A DNA stretch of 64,000 bases from Letharia columbiana (lineage: Eukaryota; Ascomycota; Lecanoromycetes; Lecanorales; Parmeliaceae). Positions 44,983 to 54,910 of the stretch are shown here, in pieces. The notes under the pieces were generated by a model. The model ran no database searches and had not been told where the DNA came from. It saw only the letters and a list, made by a program, of their open reading frames with translations. The translations under genes and the position numbers were made by a program. Position 1 is the first letter of the stretch. Every line of letters begins with the position of its first letter. Location: NCBI RefSeq assembly GCF_014066305.1, contig NW_023501064.1, forward strand, positions 248,001-312,000, given 5' to 3'.

Positions 44983-46762
44983 GAAAAGCCGGTGGGGCCT
45001 GTGTTATATGTACGCTATTAACATGATTCCTGTGGGAGGAATTTTGGCATGGCATGGGCCATGCATCTTGTCGCATGTACAGACGGACCTGTCTGAGACG
45101 ACCATTACGCATCACCGCCCTTTCCATCCCAGCCTCCTTACGTTATAGCAATCTTCTTCACACCAGGTCATAGGGGTCTACGACGGAGTGGATGACCTAG
45201 ATCTTCATTATTTCGAGTGCTTTATTACCTACTTATTCCCCAAGCGTTTCGGATTGGATAGAATTTTCTGAGTGGGAGCGGAGTGCATGAGAGACGGCAG
45301 CTCGAGGAGGGCAAAATACCCCCTGTGTATATTTTACGTTTTCGAAACGTCACCATTCTTTTTTTTTCCCCCAACTGTCACACTGGAAGAGGCGACTGAA
45401 TGAAAAAGCGAGAAGGAGGCTTGGGTTTGGAGAGGTCCATTGTCGATATTTAGCAGTAGGATAGCCTAATCCAAGAAGTTTCACTCAAAAACATGTCTTT
45501 TTCACCTTGCTGACGAGGACTCGAGATGAACTCATCCCCACTTCGCTCTCGGTCAACAAGCGGGGCTCACGATGCCGTTCTGTGGCTTTGGCGTTCACCT
45601 AAGGACAAAAATTGGGGGGAAGAATGACAGCGAGCGGGAAGGGTTCGATCTCAGCTACCTCCACATGCCTGACCGGATGCTACATCCACCTCGTCCGTCC
45701 GACGACGACACGACGACGACGGACCGGTGTCGGATGCATGCACCCGCACCCGCACCCTTCCACACACACCCTTCTTTCTTTCTTTCTTTCTTCCTTTCTC
45801 TCTTTCTTTCTTTCTTCCTTCCTTTCCTTTCCTTGCCCTGCGCACACGCACCCCACCGTGACGATACGATGTGCACATCTCCCCCATTTCTCCCCCAAAG
45901 GGAGAAAGAAAAACACTGCCAGATGCAAACAAACAAACCAACAAACCAACAAACCGTCTACGGAAATCTCATTCCTACCGGACAAATGGATCGTTCTTCT
46001 TTCGCAAGCCCAGTCACCGATTCCTCCCGCCGGCGGCGCTGTTCGGGAACCACGCGTTTTGGCTCCCCGGGGGGGAGAGGGGGAATTGAGACCTGGGCGG
46101 AAAGCTTTGGTGGGTTCGGAGCGTGTCTGGGTGGAGAAGCTTGACCTGCGGTTCCGAGTTTGATTTGGGGGGGGGTTTTTTTTTGGGAAAGGGGCCAAGT
46201 GCCAATCAATGTGTACCGGTGTTGCGAGAGAGAGGGAGAGAGAATGGCTTCGAGGGATATTGTGGGAGGGGGGGATGAAGCGGCGCCGGAGGTGAAGGGT
46301 CGGACTTTGAGAGGGGAGGGGCGGTTGGTGGAAGAGGAGGTGGTTGGGAGTGTCGGAGACGTGGGATTACGTGGGGATTTGCTCTCGTGTGGGTACGGAG
46401 TGTTGAGGGCGAATGATTGCTCCGGGAAAGATCTGGCGGGGGAGGAGAGGGGGGGTTTCCGCGAAAGTTATCAGATAGGAAGGAGCGAATGCTGGTGGTT
46501 CCCTGATCGTCAAAAGCGACGGCACATGCAATTCAAAGGAAACGGGCTAGTTAAGCTAGTAGGATCGATGTTTAATATATAGTGTAGGTTGATCTGTTTA
46601 TCAGAGCATTCTCATCATGCGACGGAAATCGTGAAAGCAATGGTCTCTTTCGTGTCTCGCACCAAGCCAAGCAACACGGTCTAGATTGACTGGTCTATGC
46701 CTCATGCAGCTCCGATTGGGAAATGGATGTGCCGATGGCGGTCGCAGCAGTTCTGGAGTTAT
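44983..46762. other. Intergenic region with polypyrimidine tract
   Basis: About 1.8 kb between the convergent MSB2 and FKBP12 genes. Several overlapping short ORFs around 45570-46200 arise from low-complexity CTTT, CCAACAAA and G-run sequence and are not credible. No gene is called. Confidence 0.4.
45771..45834 (+). repeat. (CTTT)n polypyrimidine tract
   Basis: CTTCTTTCTTTCTTTC-type sequence interrupted by CTTCC and CTCT units over about 64 bp. Confidence 0.9.
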
Positions 46763-47669
46763 CTAGGCCTTCTTGTCGTTGACAGCTTTGAGTTCCACCT
46801 CACTAGATCGTGGAAATGATTGGTTAGCCTCCCGTGCGACAGGATTGCTGATGCATGTACCGCCATCTAGGATAGCCAATGAAGATGACTTCTAGTCACA
46901 TGGAATGTACAGAGGTAGTCATGACGTCGTAGGGGAGCAACGCAGAGCCTCAATATAGAGCGGAAAGTAGACAGTAACTTCGACTTACAAGACCAAGCTG
47001 GCGTTCGGTGGGATGAGGCCAGGGAATCCACTGCGGAGAATTCAAGTCAGCTCATGCCGCAGGGGTGTTGTTGTCGATGACATATTGAGGCTTGGGTCCA
47101 CGGGTATAAGAAGTTTGGATTGGCGACCCAGTCAGAGAGTGCGTAGGCTTACCGGTCACCATAGGCATAGTCACTGTAGTTTTTGATAGCATTAGCCATC
47201 TGGCACAGCGTGTCTTGCAGCACATGGAGACTATTGGCCTTTGTGCCCTGAGATGCATGCTCGTACCCTGATATTGTCAAGATGGACTTCTCTCCCAGGG
47301 ACATCTCCGTCACACCCTCATCCCAGCCTTGGATGTGTCAACCAACGACTCTTCTCTTGTCTACATTCAAGGTGCCATGTACCTTTGATGACCTTGCCAA
47401 TGCCAATCTCGGTCTTGAAGGGTCCCCGGCCTTTGGACGAGTCGAACCTAGAAGTTGAACAGCGCTGATTAGCGTAATTCTCAACAAGACTGGTCATGGA
47501 GGGAGGGGCCGGAGTGTGTGGCAGGGACTTACTGCTTGCCTCGGAAATCATTCTTGGAGCCCTTGGCCTCGTCGTAGAGGTTGCCAGTGTACTCGATGGT
47601 GACGGTATCCCCCTTCTTGGGTCTATCGGTGCCGTTGCCCTTGGTGACAATTTTCCTAGTGACACCCAT
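46763..47669 (-). CDS. FKBP12-type peptidyl-prolyl isomerase
   Basis: Cytosolic prolyl cis-trans isomerase and, in fungi, the FK506/rapamycin receptor (Fpr1). Six exons are needed: 47669-47533, 47447-47383, 47327-47267, 47173-47153, 47030-46989 and 46802-46763, total 366 bp, 121 residues. Introns are 85, 55, 93, 122 and 186 bp, all GT-AG. The protein reads MGVTRKIVTKGNGTDRPKKG, DTVTIEYTGNLYD, QFDSSKGRGPFKTEIGIGKV, IKGWDEGVTEMSLGEKSILT, ISGDYAYGDRGFPGLIPPNA, SLVFEVELKAVNDKKA. Drug-pocket residues (Tyr of EYTG, Phe-Asp of QFDSS, Trp of GWDEG, Tyr of DYAYG, Ile-Pro-Pro) are present. Yeast Fpr1 is 114 residues; the excess is a loop after LYD (EAKGSKNDFRGK). Exon 4 is only 21 bp. Confidence 0.93.
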
Positions 47670-49620
47670 TGTGCTCGTGGAGCTGGTTGAGGTTGCTCGG
47701 AAGGTTGCGTGTGTAAGAGTGGAGATGGAGTGAGAGTGCAGTCAGTTGGAAGTTGGAAGTTGGAGGTTAGGAGTTGGCAGTTGGGAGTTTGGAGTTGAGA
47801 AGTGAGAGTTTATAGAGTGATGTAGGGGTGGGATTGTGGAAGGGTTTTGAGGCCGGTGTTGGCAAGTACTTATATGACGGTGGGATTGACTAGGAGAATG
47901 GTGTGGAATGTCTTTTTGACTTCCAAGTTGGTGAAGGCAAAAGAGGGAAAGAGTGGGGAAAAAGGCAAAGGGAAAGAAAGAAAAGGGCAAGGGAGAGGTG
48001 CTGTGAAGCTTCGGAGCTTCCCTTTCTAGGTAGAATGAAGAGGAAGAGAAAGCCGGACCTTTCTCAAGGAGCGAATTCCAAAGCTCCAAGCTTCAAGCTT
48101 CAAACTTCAAGCATCACACTCCACGTTCTGAGATAGAAGATGGTCGAATGACGAGCTGAGGAGTTGTTGTTGCGCTGCGGTGAATCACACAACTGCGCAA
48201 TGCCACCAATGCTTTCGGCACTTGGAAAAAGGCTTGGTTGTGGTAGCACTCGTGGCATTAATATAAGCCTATGGTTAACGTCTTGAGCCAGCTGGGAATA
48301 CTCGTCTTGACGCCCAAGAGCATGGGTGATGGAAACTATGATGAGATGAAGGCAAGGTTGTAAAGTCGGAGAGCAAAGAGAGTGGTGAGAAGTGTGAGCG
48401 AAGGGTTGTTTAGCTGAAGGGTCTGCATCCGGAGCATCCCACTTGGTTTATTGTACTAGACGAGCTTCATGCTGAAGACGGTTTAGATTACTTAATTGCC
48501 TCACGAATAATAGGTGAAGTAAGTACCTTAGCTCTTTGCTTTGGCCTACCTACCTGCTCTACCTGCTCTATCGACGAGCTACCTATGCTCCGTGGCAAAA
48601 AGATGTGCTAGCCCGTTGTTGGGCATCAAGGCAGTTTGACATTGAAACAACAAACAGTTATAATAAACAGAAAAAAAAAGAAGAGAAAAAAGAGAAAAAA
48701 AAACCAGGCATTATGGTCTAAAAGATTGCAGTATGCACAAAGACGTCGAACTACACAATATCCGACATCGCCACCGGCATGTCAAGATCCCGACCGAACC
48801 TGCTTCTGCCTATGCTGGGATGATCGACAGCCTCTTCCATCCGCGCTGCTCACCGCCCCACATTCTTCAGCTCATGCTTCTCTTCGCACAAGGTTCCACG
48901 TGAGTGATAGATTGCATGAACAACGGTCGTCGCGTGCATACTGCTCCTTGACACATGGGGAACTGCAATGGGTCTGGAAAGTTGGCAAGCGTTCAATCAG
49001 AGGCATTACTGCTGGTCGTCGTGCTGTGCAGTGTGCATCTTGCGGACATCGATGATCGCCCAGGTTTCGCATTGACTTTTCCCACCTTCTAGAACCATAC
49101 TACTGCTCATGCAAGCCATCTGCACCTCCATCCTTCCGCTGCCATTCGCCCCCCTGGTCGCAATCCGCTTCAAAATGGCAGGTTCTATTTAGATATTCAT
49201 CTCGTCCCTCGCAGACATCGTCTCTGCATCTGCAGGTGCCGATAGATGTGCTGGCACACTCTAACATGCCCGCATGCAATGCAGTCTGACTTGCCCCATT
49301 CCCCCACGCTACTGCGAACTGATGAAAGTTTTGCTTGTCTTATCGCTCTGGATCTTGTCTGCACATGTCACTCGAGAATTGACGTCTGTCAAGCATGCAT
49401 CCAGCCTGCCGCGACAGACATGAACTGTGGGGTTCCCGAGACGTGAGTGGGTGGATGACTTGATCAACCGCCAATGGCGGGTACCTGATCCTGGTCATGA
49501 TTAAAACAGGATCGGGCGATCCTCCGCGTGCCGTTTGGGCTCTTTACGAGGCCCTGCATCCATCGGTCGCTAAAGCAGAAGTCCGCTAAATCCATGAGCT
49601 TGACAGGTTTCGAGAAAATA
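47670..49620. other. Intergenic / FKBP12 promoter region
   Basis: About 1.95 kb. It holds a degenerate GTTGGAA/GTTGGGA minisatellite (47747-47810), an AAGCTTCAAGCTTCAAACTTC stretch near 48085-48110, and an A-rich run (48670-48705). No credible gene. Confidence 0.4.
47747..47810. repeat. Degenerate 7-bp minisatellite
   Basis: Repeated GTTGGAA, GTTGGAG, GTTAGGA, GTTGGCA, GTTGGGA and GTTTGGA units just upstream of the FKBP12 start, probably in its leader. Confidence 0.8.
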
Positions 49621-50658
49621 TCAAAATCCCTCGAGGTAGGAGAAACTTGGATGCTTTTTGAGCTCTATTAAGCTAACGGCATTGGTAGAGATCCCTGGAA
49701 ACCGGCTGTCCTTGGTGGCGGCACCCTTTTCAAGGAAATGAACGCTGGTTATGCCCGTCTTCTCAGCAAAACTTAGACATCGGCCATAGTTTGTGCCGAC
49801 TTGTTTGATCCCATGGCTATCGTCAGACAACGTAAAGGCACCACCCCTGGCAAAGAATTTCTATGGGCCTATTTAGTAACTAAAGTCGTTAGATGTAGAT
49901 GATTGATACCCACCTTGCAAATCTCCGCCTTAGGATATGGCTCGCTCATGCCTTTTCTCAAGCCTGCTGAGTTGAGCTCAACAAGGCCTCCATAGTCAAT
50001 AATGAAGTCAAGGTTTCTGAGTATCTTCTGCCAGACACCTGTCCATTGCACGAAGCTCGCTTCCGGGTCATCACTGAGTAATCGAATCAAGTCAAAGTGG
50101 CCGACAACAGGGGGCTCCAGAGCCTTAAGCATCTCATACTGTAGGTCAAAGTAATCCTCGGCCAGCTTTTCATCGGTACCACCTGACCGTTCGCGGGCCT
50201 CGATATACATCTTTCTATCATAGTCGATGGGGGTGTTATGCACGTGGTGCACAGATCCAATGAAAAGGTCACAAGGATACTTGCTAAGAAGGCCCTGGAT
50301 CACCTCTAGAGATGTAGGCCGTATCCAGTCGACCTCCATGCCGATCAAGAGCTTAATCGCTGGAGCGTACGCTTTTTGAAGCCGTTGGGCTTCATGGAAG
50401 TAATCGTCAAACTGCTTAGCAAGCGTTGCGGCCGTATGTGATGATGTGATCTGGCAGGACCTTGTAAGCCCGAGAGCATTTTAATGCAGAGGATCCGGTT
50501 ACCTCTTCGGGGTAGAGGTCCTCCTCTTCTCTCGGCATGTGCTCGGTCAAAGCGTAGAGATCCATCTGCTTGCTGATCGCTGTCTGGACAACCTCTTCCA
50601 ATGTGTTCTCCGCGTGACCGCAGAATTGACCAGAGTGAGAATGGTGAGAGAAAGGCAT
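49621..50658 (-). CDS. HIS2: Histidinol-phosphatase, PHP family
   Basis: Dephosphorylates L-histidinol phosphate in the eighth step of histidine biosynthesis. Exons 50658-50461, 50411-49914 and 49860-49621 (introns 49 and 53 bp) encode 311 residues, near the yeast His2 length of 335. PHP metal motifs: HHSHSGQFCGHAEN at the N-terminus, ALTEHMPR, GMEVDWI, FIGSVHHVHNTPID, PPVVGHFDLIRL, and TLSDDSHGIKQVG at the C-terminus. The first ATG of the upstream-open frame (50745) would add 29 residues without homology; MPFSHHSHSG at 50658 matches the family. The first intron has two possible acceptors (before 50414 or 50411), differing by one residue. The second exon-exon join (EICK|KFFARGGA) is clear. 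Confidence 0.9.
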
Positions 50659-50919
50659 AGGGACTTTGTGAGAAAACCAGATTTGCTGTCTATTGTTCAG
50701 ATGGATGTGAACCTTTAAGATAGAGCAAGCAAGCAGATCACACACTAGCTGATAGAGATTAAGGATTTAATGATCCAATGCTTAAGTTTAGGTGAAGTTT
50801 CGCAATGCCGGAGAGGTGTTTTCCTTCGCCTAGAGAAAGTGATTCATTCACCTTATACAGTAGAACAAATCATTGATCAAGGCTAGTAGGAAACGTGTTA
50901 AAAAAAAACTCCAAAAATG

Positions 50920-51063
50920 CGAGGAGCAAGGGACTCGAACCCTGGAATAACGTTAGTATAGGTCGTGAAATCAAAAGGGATGTACATCATTACCGACCTC
51001 AACCTTGTCTTTGTATCAAACCTTTGGTAGGAGAGACACGCGCTACCATTGCGCCAACCCCCC
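50920..51063 (-). tRNA. tRNA-Arg(CCT) with a 37/38 intron and a second 56-nt insertion in the T-stem
   Basis: Reading the minus strand from 51063: acceptor GGGGGGT; A box TGGCGCAATGG; D-stem GCGC/GCGC; anticodon stem TGTCT with loop C-T-CCT-A. Then a 16-nt intron (51027-51012) containing AGG, able to pair with the CCT anticodon. Then A38, AGACA (pairs fully with TGTCT), variable AGGTT and GAG. Then an insertion (50997-50942) beginning GT, containing TACTAAC (50958-50952) and ending CCAG. Then GG, loop TTCGAGT, CCCTT and GCTCCTC, discriminator G, and TTTTT as Pol III terminator. With both insertions removed there are 72 nt: T-stem GAGGG/CCCTT and acceptor pairing complete, using three G.T wobbles in the acceptor and one in the T-stem. 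Anticodon CCT reads AGG (Arg). Whether the second insertion is removed is unknown; if not, this is a pseudogene. Confidence 0.75.
50942..50997 (-). other. Spliceosomal-intron-like insertion inside the tRNA gene
   Basis: 56 nt, GT at the 5' end, AG at the 3' end, perfect TACTAAC with the branch A 11 nt before the AG, and a length equal to this genome's protein-gene introns (48-60 bp). It also contains the 10-bp palindrome GATGTACATC and a short inverted repeat with the flank (AGGTCG/CGACCT). The donor GTCGGT is poor; a better GTAATG donor lies four bases inside but would leave a defective T-stem. Confidence 0.6.
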
Positions 51064-51673
51064 TTGAACATGCCTTTTATTGAGAGCGAGATGCCAGGTC
51101 ATGGAGATTGAAAATTTCTTAATGTTCTATATATTCCCTAAATTTGAATATCGATGACGGCGCTTTGATCTCGCAGAAAACACCATCTGCTCACGCATGC
51201 TAGAATCACTTCCAAAATTACCATCATTACATTTATATACCTCAAAGTTTGCGGAGGTCAACATGGAAAGTTTGTTTGTTATCTTCCTATACGATCCTCG
51301 CACAAATTTACTCTGTACGCCTTACGCTGCTCTTTTATTTGGTATACATGTTGAGCTTTCATTCAAAACCTTCCCTACTGTTCCATTCCTCCGACCTTCA
51401 CTATGCTACGCAAGATTTGTAGGTTGGTACGCATCTGCATGCATATGCCCGATCATCTAGTATCGAAGGGCAGTGTAGGTTCATGCAAAATGAATTCGAC
51501 TCGGCCCTGTCTCCTGGGCTTTTGAAGCCTCAAATTGGTAAAAGAGAATTGCCTTTGAGGTGCCTGCGAACCAAGCGAGAGTTTTGGGAAGACAGCTGGT
51601 CCGAATGGTACGCTTTGACTGTAGCTCGCGGCCACAATCTAGAGCTGTTGTTTCTCGGAGCTTGCTTGTTGCA
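51064..51673. other. Intergenic between tRNA and PPT2
   Basis: About 0.6 kb of AT-rich sequence with no gene recognised. It probably includes the PPT2 3' UTR. Confidence 0.4.
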
Positions 51674-52823
51674 TCATAGTAGAGGAGGGACGTTGGTGTT
51701 CTCGAAGACTTCTTTGAATGTCTTCTTGAACGCGTCTGGATCTGGTGGTGATTCAAGCTCATCCAACAGATTACCTAATGGCATGTCCGACGCCGGTTCC
51801 TTCTTCAGTCCAAATGAGCCCCCTTCAAGTCCTGGTTTGACCAAATCAACCCATCCTTCATCACCCCATTGCGGCTCATGCAGGGGAAGTCCCTCTCCCT
51901 GGTCAACAATGGTCTTCTCGCGGATCGTTGTCCCTGGTGGATCGAAAGCCATGCACATTGCGACAGCATAATCGCCGTCATGACTGATGTTAATCTCGGC
52001 GACTTGCCTATCAGACTCTTTGACTCGAGATCGCCTGTAGTAATGCACCCCTCTGTGCACCTTTCCATCCTTTGAATCCTGCACATCCTTGTGAAGCTCG
52101 ACTTTGCTCATCAAAGACCCTTTGTGAAGCCCATGATTTTGAAGACCAAAGCCTCTCAACCCTCGTAATGTCGCTACACGCCTAATCATTTCAATATTAT
52201 CACTGGGAGGGTCGATGAGCGCGATCAACTTCTGAGCTCCATCCGTAACCGTACTCGTACTTGCACCGGAAAATGAGCCAGGCGGTAGAATTGGTCTTAC
52301 GATTGAAATGTTCTGCATGTAAAGCTGACGATGACGATGGGCTTTGATCGCCGCTTCTTTTGCCGCCCACCTATCGATGCAACGCATTGTCAGTAAGGAG
52401 GCAATCTCCAGATCCAGCTCCTCAAAGACAATCTGACCTTCCAGCAAGATGGCGCGCCAAGCCTCCCAGAGCAGACCTCTCATCGGCAATAGCCGACCAA
52501 TACGAATGTTCGTCCTCAAAAGTCGATGAATATCCAGATAATCGGGGCAGCATCCAAATGGCGTTGTCGTAATTACTGTCGATCGCCTGATTCTCGTTGT
52601 CCAGCTTTGGATCAATCGCTGCATCAGCTTGTCCAACTGGCTCTCCTATCGCTTTCTCAACGCGCTGCAATCTTCTGCATAGAGCTGGCCACTCCAGACG
52701 GGTAAAGATCTTTCGAGCCCAACGATTTCGCGTCTGCTCGTGACGTAGAATAGCTGCGATGCGGTTGACTCGACACACATCGATCCCAATGCTAATAGGG
52801 AAAGGGAATGGTTTAGGTGCCAT
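51674..52823 (-). CDS. PPT2: Mitochondrial holo-ACP synthase, AcpS-type phosphopantetheinyl transferase
   Basis: Transfers 4'-phosphopantetheine from CoA to the mitochondrial acyl carrier protein. Exons 52823-52438 and 52370-51674 with a 67-bp intron encode 360 residues. AcpS signatures: SIGIDVCRVNRIAAIL with the Mg-binding Asp near residue 14, and, across the splice, RHLAGR|WAAKEAAIKAHRHR, the second catalytic motif with the essential Glu. A third conserved strand is INISHDGDYAVAMC. Insertions make it much longer than bacterial AcpS (about 125 residues), and the last 90 residues are an acidic Pro-rich tail. No obvious N-terminal presequence is seen, so mitochondrial location is inferred from the yeast Ppt2 relationship. 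The join at the most conserved motif makes the splice certain. Confidence 0.88.
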
Positions 52824-53829
52824 TATGGTTTAGATAATCTCCACCCTTATGCACTCCGAGGCACAAGAATAGCAGTGATGTTAGCTTGTTGAGTCCAATG
52901 CGGAACGCAAAATCGAAGACAAAAAGTGTCTTTCGGCTCAGGATCACAGCCATGTTATGTCCAGCAGATGTTGTTGCATTTCCAGAGAGACTTAGCAACG
53001 ACAGCAGCTCAACACGAAAACAAGGAGCAGTGCAACGGTCCAGATAGGACACAAGATTTCAGCTCCATGCACATAAATTCAGACACTTGCGTGCTTGCAT
53101 GATAATCACTAGATATGTAAGGGATCCAGAGCAGGAAATCTTGTAGTAGTCGTTGAGGATCAATGGCGGTAACTTAACAATACCTTAGTAAAAAGTGCTA
53201 ATTTGAAGCTTGCTTTTCAATGCTCAAGACTTGAAAACGAGAATGGGTGTAGCTAGTGACCAATCATATCCTCGATTTCCGTTTTGTTAAAACCACCTTA
53301 TTTCTTCATTTTATCTAACCGGGTACGTCCAAAGGGAAGCCATAAGGCTGAACCTTGAAATCACTTTATTGATTTATTCTATTTAATTCTTTACGTTACG
53401 TAATAAATGATAATAAAGTAAATTTTTAGAGTTATAGAGTTAATATCGCTTTCAATAATGCGGAGACGAAATTTGATAAAGTATTCGTAAAGATATATAA
53501 AACTAAAGATTTATCGAGCTGGCCGGAGGCCCTCGGAGCCCCCGGAGGGTTAGGGGGTTTAGGGGGTTCCCCCTGGTAAATAAAAAAAAAATTTTTCGAT
53601 CGGGTTAGATTATAAATCTAATTTTGGGCTGCTAATTGTAAGTACTGCTTTTTATGGGATTTTCAGCCCTACCTTATGTCACACATCTTGGCATTCTGGT
53701 AACTTCTGGAAGCTATTATCAAAACACCCACCCATTAACCCATGGCAAGGAGCTGACCAAGCTACGCTGCCTACACGGCGGCAAAGACCAACCAGAATCA
53801 AATCAAACAAACCTGTTCAGCAACTCATC
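52824..53829. other. Divergent intergenic region with AT-rich island
   Basis: About 1 kb between the divergent PPT2 and CUZ1-like genes, containing the AT-rich relic described separately. No gene. Confidence 0.5.
53340..53640. mobile_element. AT-rich island with short GC-rich core, possible transposon relic
   Basis: Sequence composition drops abruptly to strongly AT-rich (TTTATTGATTTATTCTATTT, AAATGATAATAAAG) and then shows an 80-bp core of GGAGGCCCTCGGAGCCCCCG, GTTAGGGGGTTTAGGGGG and TTCCCCCTGG, followed by A-runs and TTTTTCGATCGGGTTAG. There is no reading frame. An AT island next to a G-rich end is what a repeat-induced-point-mutated, truncated element can look like, but no terminal repeats or target-site duplication could be identified. 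Confidence 0.35.
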
Positions 53830-54747
53830 ATGGAGTCCTCTTCTACCTCCCCAGCACCTCTCGAGTCCCAAACCTTCACCACCATGGACAAAGATCTCGA
53901 AGCGATCGGTGCCCACTGTCAGTACACCTACTGCAACCAACTCGATTTCCTCCCTTTCCGCTGCGAATCCTGTAAAGGCACCTACTGCCTCAACCATCGC
54001 ACTGAAACAGCTCACAAATGCCCTCGCGCCGGCGAGTGGGCGGCCGCAAGGCGGAAAGCTGCTGCGCTTTCTTCAACTACAAATAGTGCTATTCCGGGCA
54101 AGCCGACCCTCTTGACTGCTTCGCAGTGTTCGCATCCAAGCTGTAAGACCTATATCAATACACTCAATTCCGTTGGCGTTGGCTGTCCGACTTGTAACCG
54201 GCAATACTGTCTCAAACACCGCTTGAAGGAAGATCACAGTTGTTCCAAACTTATACCCATCGGTGCGCGACCCTCGAGCGGTCCCACACAAGCTGAAAAA
54301 GCAAAGGCAGCTTTCGGTCGATTACGAGTCTGGGGAAAGGAAAAGCAAGCGGCTGTTCTACCGAAGCCCAAACCGTCGACCGCAGCTAGTCGAATCATAG
54401 CAGTGAACGCGTTGAAGCGGACGGCAAAAGGTGATGCGAAAGTGCCGATGGATAAGAGAATATATCTGTATGTTGAAGCTGAAGCGAACACGACAAGCAG
54501 CAAATTGCCGAAGGGCGAATACTGGTACAGTAAGGACTGGAGTGTGGGCAGGGTGTTAGATGCCGCGGCGAAAAGCCTACAAGTGGAGAATGTAAATAAC
54601 AGAGGAGGCGGAGAGGAGGAACGATTGAGGGTATTCCATGTGGAGCATGGACGACTGCTGGAGTTTGGAGAGAAGACTGGGGATGTTTGCGTGAATGGAA
54701 ATACGGTCGTTCTGCTGCGTGGGGTGGGCCCTGCGGAGACCGACTGA
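53830..54747 (+). CDS. CUZ1: CUZ1/ZFAND1-type AN1 zinc-finger and ubiquitin-like protein
   Basis: Cdc48- and proteasome-associated factor that protects against arsenite and misfolded-protein stress. Single exon, 305 residues. Two AN1 zinc fingers: residues about 30-64 (CQYTYC...FRCESCKGTYCLNHR...HKC) and about 99-137 (CSHPSC...GCPTCNRQYCLKHR...HSC). A basic linker follows (AEKAKAAFGRLRVWGKEKQA), then a C-terminal ubiquitin-like fold (MDKRIYLYVEAE...WYSKDWSVGRVLDAAAKSL...GDVCVNGNTVVLLRGV). This order is that of yeast Cuz1. A second ATG at 53884 (ACCATGG context, MDKDLEAIGAHC) matches the family N-terminus better and may be the true start. Confidence 0.92.
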   Translation: MESSSTSPAPLESQTFTTMDKDLEAIGAHCQYTYCNQLDFLPFRCESCKGTYCLNHRTETAHKCPRAGEWAAARRKAAALSSTTNSAIPGKPTLLTASQCSHPSCKTYINTLNSVGVGCPTCNRQYCLKHRLKEDHSCSKLIPIGARPSSGPTQAEKAKAAFGRLRVWGKEKQAAVLPKPKPSTAASRIIAVNALKRTAKGDAKVPMDKRIYLYVEAEANTTSSKLPKGEYWYSKDWSVGRVLDAAAKSLQVENVNNRGGGEEERLRVFHVEHGRLLEFGEKTGDVCVNGNTVVLLRGVGPAETD

Positions 54748-54910
54748 TGACACAATCTGGTGTTTGATACATGCGCATAGCGATGGCGTTGGTAGGATGG
54801 TAGATTTGAGGCATATGAGATAGTTCGCGGGGGTTCGGTCAATGTTCATACATGAACACAGCTCATGAAAATGCGTCTTTGACTTTGAATCACATTTTTT
54901 CTCATCTACA

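Noticed and set aside
45572..46163. Overlapping ORFs of 170-190 codons on both strands
   Set aside because: They depend on a CTTT tract, CCAACAAA runs and G-runs; composition is biased and no domain or splice logic appears.
46160..46582. 140-codon plus ORF
   Set aside because: Begins in a G/T homopolymer region and has no recognisable structure.
53521..53580. Telomere-like TTAGGGGG repeats
   Set aside because: Only two or three imperfect copies in an AT-rich island between ordinary genes; not a telomere or clear interstitial array.
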